Shown here piece by piece: positions 49,001-59,400 of a stretch of 64,000 nucleotides of DNA. Origin of the DNA: Haliotis asinina (taxonomy: Eukaryota; Mollusca; Gastropoda; Lepetellida; Haliotidae); assembly GCF_037392515.1 (NCBI RefSeq), contig NC_090285.1, positions 7,446,501 through 7,510,500 of the forward strand. Reading direction: 5' to 3'. Under the pieces are notes generated by a model, which ran no database searches, had not been told where the DNA came from, and worked only from the letters and a program-made list of their open reading frames with translations. Both the position numbers and the translations under genes were made by a program. Numbering within the stretch: position 1 is the first letter of the stretch; every line of letters starts with the position of its first letter.

Positions 49001-50458
49001 CATAAAGCTTTCTTTTTTCACAACAATTGTCACGATTTCATGTTTAGACAAACATGCAAACAAGACAATTTAGCCCGGAAATGTACGTAAATTCTATTGC
49101 ACCTCACACAGGCATACCTTACTTCACGGAGTTGAAATTTCGTTCGCGGGAAAGAATTGTGTACTTTAAGGTAATTAAATGTTGAAATGAGTAGTTTTAA
49201 TGACGGGGTTTCATTTATATCGATACCAATAACTGATTTATGTATTTGTACTCCCTAGAATATTTGTGATCTTCTACAATGGAATGAGAAATATTTGTTT
49301 GGTGCATAAAACGACATTTCAATGAAGATTTTTACCCCATTATCAAACTTAAGTGACTGCAACCAGGTGATGAGAAGCATGACAAGCCATAGCAACAACA
49401 AGTAACTTACAATACGTGGCGCCGATTCGTTTACTTAATCAATGACTCTTAGATTTCCGATCAAACAATCAAACGATCCTTATTTTAGTTTTGGCTGATA
49501 TGTATATATCTGGACCTTTCCCGCGGACCCTGAAATGGTTCGCTTTGTAGAACAGTTGGTGTAACCTGCTCCCATGGTTTGCACGCGTCTGTAATTAGAC
49601 TCTCGTGTGGACAACGTCGTGACAACGGTGACAGTGGCGTCCGCGACGTTCCTGTGATCTTCTTCCCCTTTTGTATGAAAGGAAAGAAAACCACATACAA
49701 AGGTAAATGCTGTTAACAAAACGTGATCATAAAATGCTTAACACAATTTTGTCGTAACAAGTTAAGTATAATGGTATACTTTGACGTTCCAGAAATGAAC
49801 ACGTGAAGTATTCGAATGTGGCCAAAACTATGGAAGAAAATGATTCGTTCAGCGTCTGGGGCTTTGTTGCCTTGTCACTTGTACCCCTCGGTGAAATTGT
49901 GCTGTTGCACGTGACCCCTTAGCTTGAAAGGCGTGACAGACAAAACGTGCACCTGTGCATAGCTATTCACGTAACGACCCAGTCTAGTGGCAGCCCCGGC
50001 AAAATATATGTCATCAGCTATGTACAGGCGAATAGGTGTGATTGATCAAAGCTGGACTGGTTTCTGTCTCTATCACAGGACTCTGGTAGAGGTTATAGAA
50101 GCAAAAAGATATGTCTTTGTAACTAGTGACATATTCATTACCTTCAACTGCCACCCGAGTTAAAATCGAACTGTGCCACGGTTGACCTACGGAAACTTTG
50201 TAGTAATACATGCTACAAATCGCGAATGCTCAATCATAATGCTTCAGTAAATTTACAAGACGATGCCTCGGCGTTTACAGAGATACTGGATAAGATAACT
50301 GTTGTTTTCCGGATACTTTTAGAAATTTAAATGTTTTCTTGGGAGGAGTGATATATGTTTGAGGGCTGCTGTTACGTGATCTCTCTCTAGTATCCAGGTG
50401 AGATTTGTGTGACAATAAATAGTTGTACATCAGAAAATGGTCAGTTATGCTTCCTCAG

Positions 50459-50497
<39 letters not shown>

Positions 50498-53400
50498 GCG
50501 TGCGCGCGTGCGTGCTTGCTCGAGCGCGTTTGTCTGGGAGGTACACTGAAGCATTAAAAGACAGGTCACCTGTGTCACCTGTCTTCAATGTGAATGTAGT
50601 TAACGCCCCAAATGGCTGGTCACACAACGTAATTAGAATTACACAATTTGGTATTTGTTTATTAACGTCACACCCAGCAACAGTTCAACGATATCAGGAC
50701 TGGCTGTGAAAAATCAGATCTAAAGCAGACAATCCAGTGACCGAAGCTGCAAACAACGACCCCCGACAGACGCAGGATAACCAGGACACCGAGCCTAATC
50801 GTCTGATTCCTTTGGGAGTTTCAATCGTCCACCACGGGTTGTCGGGGCCCAGTACTAACCCTGTATCCAAATGGCGTCTTGAAATATACAGTCTGTGAAA
50901 TGAAGATTCATGTAAATTTGCTTACATTTCATTATAAAGTATTAGACCCTAAACAATAACTTAAAAGTGAAGAAATCTAGACAATGTAAAGCAGACCTCC
51001 TATAAATCGTTCTCTCGTCACACCGAAGACCTGGGTTCGAATCCGGACATCCGGCACAACATTTTTGGTGTCACCCCAATATTGCTGGAATATTGCTAAA
51101 ACTAAACCCACTCACTCACTCTTACAGAGGGCGCCGCAAAGGTCCTGACTATCGATGTAAGTACACTGAGACTAAGGTCGACAAGTGCAACCGAACAGTG
51201 TTCTATCCATGTCCGAACCAGCAGCAGTCGGAGGAGAGTCAGGAGGAAGAGGAGGAGGGACAAGATGACAATGCGGTCGACCTGTATGCCAACTTCTGGA
51301 GATTGTAAGTTTCTCTGAGTTGCACATTCTCCACACCCACCAGCCCCCCACCCATTGAAACTCTCGTCAAAATGAAGTGTGCACACACAATTTTTTCTCA
51401 ATAGTGTGCACCCCCAACCCACTCACCCTTCTCAAAAAGGTATATCCGCCCCTGAGTTTGCATCAAATTGCTGAAAGGCATGTGCACATAATTATCGTGG
51501 ATGTTAACAGCTGCGTGTTGGTGTAATGTTTTGTTACGATTTCCCCAATTTTCACTGATTTCTATAATTTACTGAACTCGAGTTTGGCAATAGATCAGTT
51601 TATGTGTAAAAAGTGTTTTAAAACATCATGGAGTATTTTGGAAAATTAATTTAGAACAATTGCCAAAGTAAGTTGCGATATTTACTCAAGTAAATCTAAA
51701 CCTTTGATGGGAAGTATGTATTGTTTCCTTGCGTGATGTTGCAGTCGCTACCGACGTCGGTTCTCTAACATAAAGTGGTGTGAGAGGACGGAGACGTACA
51801 CGTGCATCATGTTTCGCTGTTACATAGGCTGCTGTCCAGGATGGAAGTTTGACGAGGTTCTGAAAACCTGCTCCATCCGTGAGTTGTAAAATGAGCTTCT
51901 TTACTTGTTAAACATCACAAGCAATACGCTGTACTAGTTTCTTGCAACGAAGACTTAAGTCATCTTGTTAAATGATTTTGCTTGACTGTACATGTCCTGA
52001 TTTTCGACAAATAGGGCTACGCATAGAATAACAACTAGACGCTGAAATGAACATTTTTCTAGACTTGTATGGTCACACTTGGATACGTTTGCTTCAGGGT
52101 CTGTATGACAGGACTAAGCTGCGCACCACTGCTGTGGATGTTCATGGCAATGTCATTGTTGATGTCGATGTTCATGGCAATGTCATTGTTGATGTCGATG
52201 TTCATGGCAATGTCATTGTTGATGTCGATGTTCATGGCAATGTCATTGTTGATGTCGATATTCGTGGCAATGTCATTGTTGATGTCGATGTTCATGGCAA
52301 TGTCGTTGTTAATGTCGATGCTCATGGCAATCTCATTTTTGATGTCGATGTTCATGGCAATGTCATTGTTGATGTCGATATTCGTGGCAATGTCATTGTT
52401 GATGTCAATATTCATGGCAATGTTGTGGATGTCGATGTTCATGGCAATGTCGTTGTTGATCTCGATATTCATGGCAATGTCATTGTTGATGTCAATGTTC
52501 ATGGCAATGTCGTTGTTGATGTCGATGTTCATGGCAATGTCATTGTTGATGTCAATGTTCATGGCAATGTCGTTGTTGATGTCAATGTTCATGGCAATGT
52601 CGTTGTTGATGTCGATGTTCATGGCAATGTCATTGTTGATGTCAATGTTCATGGCAATGTCATTGTTGATGTCGATGTTCATGGCAATGTCATTGTTGAT
52701 GTCAATGTTCATGGCAATGTCGTTGTTGATGTCGATATTCGTGGCAATGTCATTGTTGATGTCGATGTTCATGGCAATGTCATTGTTGATGTCAATGTTC
52801 ATGGCAATGTCGTTGTTGATGTCGATATTCATGGCAATGTCATTGTTGATGTCAATGTTCATGGCAATGTCGTTGTTGATGTCGATGTTCATGGCAATGT
52901 CGTTGTTGATGTCGATGTTCATGGCAATGTCGTTGTTGATGTCGATGTTCATGGCAATGTCATTGTTGATGTCAATGTTCATGGCAATGTCGTTGTTGAT
53001 GTCGATGTTCATGGCAATGTCGTTGTTGATGTCGATGTTCATGGCAATGTCGTTGTTGATGTCGATGTTCATGGCAATGTCGTTGTTGATGTCGATGTTC
53101 ATGGCAACTCATGACGATGCCAGTAGGGTGTTCTCGACGTTGATGTTCATGTCGTTGTCATTGTTCATGCAGATGCCCATGTCTGCGTCCATGTCGATGT
53201 TGACGTGTGTTCAAGTTCATGATGATGGTAATACTAACGTTGACGACGTTGCTGTTGCAGGTGTCGACCCTAAGCCTGCTATCGAGTGTATGAACGGAGG
53301 CACGGCCGTAGAGGACGACTCGGGTCCAAGATGTGAATGCCTCGCTATGTACACAGGCAAAAGATGTGAAGAAGGTGAGATATCCAGCCTCCCTTTAATA

Positions 53401-56400
53401 ACAGTGACGCAAACAGTTTGACTCAATGATGTGTGATGTGTCTTTGTTTCTTCTTCAGTTAAATGTGATCTGGAGTGTATGAACGACGGCATGTGTGACG
53501 TCATTGAAGGACGCCCACGCTGCATGTGCTCAGACCACTTCAACGGAACACGATGCGAGAACCGTGAGTACAAACTCCTCATCAAAGCATGTGAAGGATT
53601 GATCACATTACCCTCACTGCCACTAGCCTTGCTCTAATGTTGTACCTAGATAAAGAACCTTCATAAGAACCTGTCTAATCCAACACACTGTCAAAACCAG
53701 CATTATATTTGACAGCGATATTATGATTATTAAATATTGTCTAATCCGACACCTGTCTATTCCGTATTCCGTGAAAATCTAGCGATAGCCTCCATAAAAT
53801 GGACAATCTAAACACGTCAGTCTTACATGGGGACACATAGACTAAAGGTTAGTCTCTGAATGTATATCAATTTGATAGACACGTACAGTTCCTTATAAAT
53901 TCAAAAGGAGCCCCAGTGAGAATGGAGATTCAGATCCGGGCGGAATCTGGAGTTGCTTCATTTAGGACTTTAGCACTGGAGAAAGGGGCACCTTGCTGTC
54001 ATTGTGCTAACCAGGAATTGTGATTTAAACTAACGAACTTGTGCACTATCTAGAACGTCCTGTAAGCATCGAACATGCCAAACTGGAATGCGATTAATTG
54101 CATTATGTAAGTCAGCGAGCAACACCTACTGATTTGAACAATGGGTTGTTGAAGACCTATTTAACCCGGTGTCAAAAAGGTCAGCGATACTGACTTTTCA
54201 CGGGTCGGCATAGATTAGCGCTTAGTCTCTGAATAGGTATAACTTTAACAGTAACAAACTAGCCCACAAAGGAGCCTCACGGAGACTAGAGATTCAGAGC
54301 CTGAGGAAATCTCGACTTCAGTATGGCTTCAGCGTTGCAGGGAGGATAGTTGGTAAAACAATGTAGTTGAGGGACTGTGAGACAGACTATGGTCCAAATA
54401 GTGGAGATACAAGAGAAAAGACCAGGGAACCAAATACTTAATTATTTCTGTAAGAAGTAGATGGTTACATTTTGTCACCTGGCTGGTGTTAATTGATTAT
54501 GTCTAGACACTCGTTTGCATCCTTGGAATTGTGTTGTATTTAAAGCTCATTTTTGTATGGAATTTGTATGGAAAAATTTAATAAAAATGATCCCAAACCA
54601 CAAAACTTGACGTATTTAAACGCGTAGCGATAAAAGCAGAACATAAGGAAATGTGGCGTAAAACTGCATTTACAATCTCACCTTTATGTCTGCAGCTGTC
54701 TGTGAAAATGGCTGCGGAAGTTACGGACATTGTGTTGCTGAGGAAGGAGAGGCCAGATGCTCTTGTATCCATGGTTACATGGGAAGGAATTGTGAGCGAC
54801 GTAAGTATTTAGGGTCAATTTTGAAGCACATTGTACATATTTGAGTTACTCAAGTATAGATATATACTTTATTTCTGAAGATATTAGTGTGTTATTTACC
54901 TTTTGATTCTTTCAATAAGTTGGAGAGCCCACATGTCATGGTTTCACTGTAAATAACAGACGTTTAATCCACAGGTGTCCCCGAGCCGGAGAAAGAAGGC
55001 GATTGTCCGCCCTTGACCCCAACTACCGTCGGCACATGCGCAGTGTCATGTGAAGTAGACTCGGAATGCCCGTTGAAGCAGAAGTGCTGCAGTAACGGAT
55101 GCGGCCGGTTGTGTACCCACCCCGCCAACTACACGTGCCCCTATCTAGGACACAACTACAAGATCGGCGACATTTTCTATCCCACGGCGTGTGACGTGTG
55201 CACATGCATAACCCCTGACCCCAGTAAGCCTTATGGTGGTGCCAAATGCCAACGTCAGAGTTGTCCCCCCGTGGAGAACTGCAAAGAAATCAAACAGGAC
55301 CCATCCCAATGTTGCGAGTACTGCGCAGGTACGGAACTCTTCGATCGTACATATCTTAAATACGAAAATCATGATTACCACGTAATTCAAATTCACAATC
55401 AATATTTTTTACACTGGACTAAGATTTCTTTGTTTGGATAAATCAGAATAAATGTGCGTATGGGGGATTAAAGGTAGAGTTGTACGATGCGATTTTCGCT
55501 TCACCCTCATACCTAAACATAGTCTTAACGCTAAGCTTGTTTTGTACAACGGCAGCATGCCCAAATTTTGTAGCTACTGCCACAAGTTGGTCGTGATGAG
55601 TGAGTGAGTGAGTGAGTGAGTGTGTTTGACCTCTTTTATCAAACTTCCAGCCGAGGGTCCATAGCAGATCTCACACATTATACCCATGTAGGGAATCGAA
55701 CCTGAGTCTTTGGCTCGACGTGCTGACACTTTAACCACTGGGCCACCCCTGTTTGTCGTAAAAAGTGTCTTTTAGGCGGTTTTCGTCCCTGGATGAATGT
55801 ACGCCAACGCACCATGACTGCATGATCCTGTGCTCATGCTGTCACTCGCGGTTTTTCCGATTCAAGAATATCCATATATACGCTAACGCGGTACTAACTT
55901 CTCAACGAACTTAAAGAATAATCGAACCCTTTATGTTGGTAAGTCTGGTACACCATGTCAGAATTGCGTATGGCAATATGATTGAATCTGGTGCTCTTTC
56001 GAGTAGACTACACAGAATAATGTCGCCTTGAACCCGTTTAACAACACTAACCTCATAATTGCTATATGATCTGTAACCGGAGTTCAGATATATATCATAG
56101 CCAAATCATGGTTCGAGCTGGTCACCAAGGATAGGGACCTTTGATATTCTGGGTGGACCCCATGAAGACCAAGTTCTTTTCCAGTCGCAGATGCAAAAGC
56201 ACGTGCATTTGAAATCGTTAAGCATGCATGTTTTTCTTTTTTCATTACTATTATTTCTTTAAAGAAAAAAGAAAAGAAAAACACATTGTGTAACAATGTT
56301 TTCATCGTTGACGTGTCATCTCTTGTCAAATTCTGGAACGTCGACATTTTTTAAAAGATAAAATCCTGAAAATCACATGAACAAACAAACAATCAATCAA

Positions 56401-59400
56401 GGCAATAATTCACACCAATATTTCTCTACTAAAGCTCCTAATGTAACAACGTCGCTATTGACGACGGTGCCCACGACATCCTCAACTACCGAGGACCATA
56501 CCTTCTTCTCTGGTAACAACATCGTTGTTTGTCGATGTTATGATGACTGTGCCGCTTCAGTAGCGTCTTCACTGTGCATGTCCATGGAGTAGATGGTGCT
56601 GCTGATATTTGTGTGTAGCTCTGTGTGTTTGTTGTGCTTTGAACAGCTTGTCACGACGCTGAAGAAAACATCAACGTAAAACGATGCCCTTCAGCTAAAC
56701 AGCCATTAATATGTTAATGTTCTTTGATCAGTTGTACACTCGCATGTATATTTGACATAGGTGTACACTCGTATGTATATCTGACATAGGTGTACACTTG
56801 CATGTATGTTTGACGTCGTGTATACATACACTTGCATAATATATTTGACGTTGTGTGTATGTCTACCTGTATGTAAATACCTGCATATATATTTGACGTC
56901 GTGTTTACTCCTGCATGTATGTTTGACGTCGTGTGTACATCTGTATGTATGTTTGATGTCGGTGTACCGGTGTACACCTTCATGTATATTTGACGCCGCG
57001 TGTACACCTGCATGTATAACTGATGTCGTGTGCTTTTAAACACTTATAATTATATAGATAATGCATATTGAAGTACGTTAGATATTATAAACACCTTTAC
57101 ACCCGTCACCGGTGTTTCCGTACAGCCCCACTAACATATTATGTCCATTTATTAATATCACGCCCGCCTTAAACCTAGCCTAACCATGTCCGAGCTAGTA
57201 AACATTTCCATCACAATTCAGTTTTAACTGTATTTCATATACATGTATTGTTGTTTCACAGATCCTGCACCAGTCAAGCCTGATCTGTATAAGGGTAAGT
57301 GACAGCTTGTGCTCAGCATTGTAAGGCTTTAATAGGTCTTGATGTTAGGTTCTTATTTCCCTTTAGTTGAAAGTTTTTTGTAAAAAAAAATGCCAAAAGC
57401 CAAATGAATGTAAGATTATAAACAACTGGCTATAGTACTTTTTGTCGTGAATAATTTCGAAATTACCTTTACAGTATGATATTTATACAGTTTTGAGACT
57501 GTTAATCCTTATCAAGCACATGTCCACGCACAAACCACCCACCCCAACCCCAACCCCCAACCCCCAACCCCCAACTCCCAACCCCAACCCCAACCCCTCA
57601 ACCCCAACCCCTCACCCCCAACCCCCAACCCTCACCCCAACCAGTTACCCGCATCCCATCCAACGTCTTTACCGAATGTCAAACTTATCTTAATATAAGG
57701 ACATCATTCATTACAACCGAATTTGTTTCTCTTCAGGCAAATCTTAGACAACACCGTTTCTTACAAACCACATAATTTGATTGTTTCACAGAGCCCACGT
57801 TCTTAAACTGCCCTAAGTTGCTCATCACCATTGATGTTGCTCACGACAAGAACGAGGCGCACCTTCCTGTGGAACTAAAGGCACATGATCACAAGGGCGT
57901 TGTGCTCGAGGTTCAAATGTCCAAGACAGTGTTCAAAGCTGGCATTGGCGAGCAGAACTTCGACACGGTCATCGCTACATCGTCCCGAGACTACAGGGGG
58001 AACTTTGCCCGATGCGAGTTCCATGTTAGGATCAGGGGTATGGTTTGTTTGTTTGTTTGTTTCTTGTTAAACGCCAGATTCAGCAACGTTCAAGTTAATG
58101 GTATACTAAGACAGTCTCTGAATGTGTATGATTTTGGAAGCAACAAATAACCAATTTGAATTGAAAATGAGCCTCAATGAGTTGGGAAATCCTAGGAGAA
58201 ATCAAGACTTGCTTCATTTATGGCTTTAACATTGCACGGAGCCGTAGGCATGAAGAAAATAATAGGGTTCATGAACTTTGAGGCAGACTCGCTTTATGAT
58301 GGCGGTCTGTAAATAATCAATTCTGGTATGATCACCACAGCAACATTTCTGGAAATTATTTTGATTTACGTCAAAATGGATGTTCATGAATACAGGCTGT
58401 CAATCCTTCAAAATATAAGAAGAAACTAAACTCACGTTTAACAATGCATACACCCGTTTTAATGGTGGGTTAAACATACAGGACAAAAACTGGTTATTCG
58501 ATGGTAACGTGTTTTATTGGTACCTAGAGATTACAATCTTTCAGCGACCGTTTTAGCACATGTCGTTACCGTGTCATGTTGCTTTCCCAGACACGCACGC
58601 GCCTAATTTTACCTACTGCCCGCCGGACGTGTACCTCACCAAAGAGGGACAGGCCACATGGGACATGCCCCAAGCTGTGGACAACGTCGGCCTCGTCCGT
58701 CCACCAACCTCCCGCCATAAGTCCGGAGAACTCTTCAAGAAGGGAGAGCACCCTATTGTATTCGTCTCCGAAGACTATGAAGGAAACATCGCTCGTTGCC
58801 ACTTCTTTGTCAAGGTCACTGAGTCCGGTAAGAAACACAGCCAGAAAGGTGTATATTTCCAGTTTGTATTCCTACTAAATATATACCCATACTGTCATCC
58901 TTTTTCAATCCGGATTCCGGACTTTGGATGCGGATCCGATTCCGTAGCCATCTCCCATCTCGGAACCAAATGGTGATCAGATGGTAAAAATGAGCGGGCT
59001 GACTGTATGATTGTGAGTCTGTGCACTTCGGTCATTTGGCGAATGTAAACGTTGGACCGATATCATTGATTTCTCGACTCTGGCAATTCTTCGTTTTCTT
59101 ATTCAGTCCCTCTCATCCACCAACACCATGACCACGCCGCCAGGGAAAAACGTTACATGTATATCGGAAGTGGCATTGCACTACTGCTCCTCCTTGTTGT
59201 CATCGCCATCGTCGTCGTCCTGTGTTGTCGCCGACGTCACCGGGTCCCTGAACCCACGGCAGCTGTCCCGCCACCGCCAACCTACGAGAATGCCATCTAT
59301 ACGCTAGGGGGAGTTGCCATGCCCCCGGCCTACAAGGAGAAGCCCCCAGTGTACGAGAACGAAACCATCCCGGAGAAGAAGGAGGAAGCTGTGCCAGAGG

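Larger units (their letters stand above)
38511..51127 (+). other. Intron 1 of the receptor-like gene
   Basis: A 12.6-kb intron packed with SINEs, a MITE, microsatellites and family D repeat. Unassigned open frames (for example 43987-44208 and 45145-45528) have no recognised domain. A missed small phase-2/phase-2 exon is possible. Confidence 0.6.

Noticed and set aside
52059..53102. Minus-strand and plus-strand open frames of about 350 residues across the 30-bp array
   Set aside because: They are a by-product of a stop-free unit whose length is a multiple of three, and they overlap on both strands. There is no independent sign of a gene.
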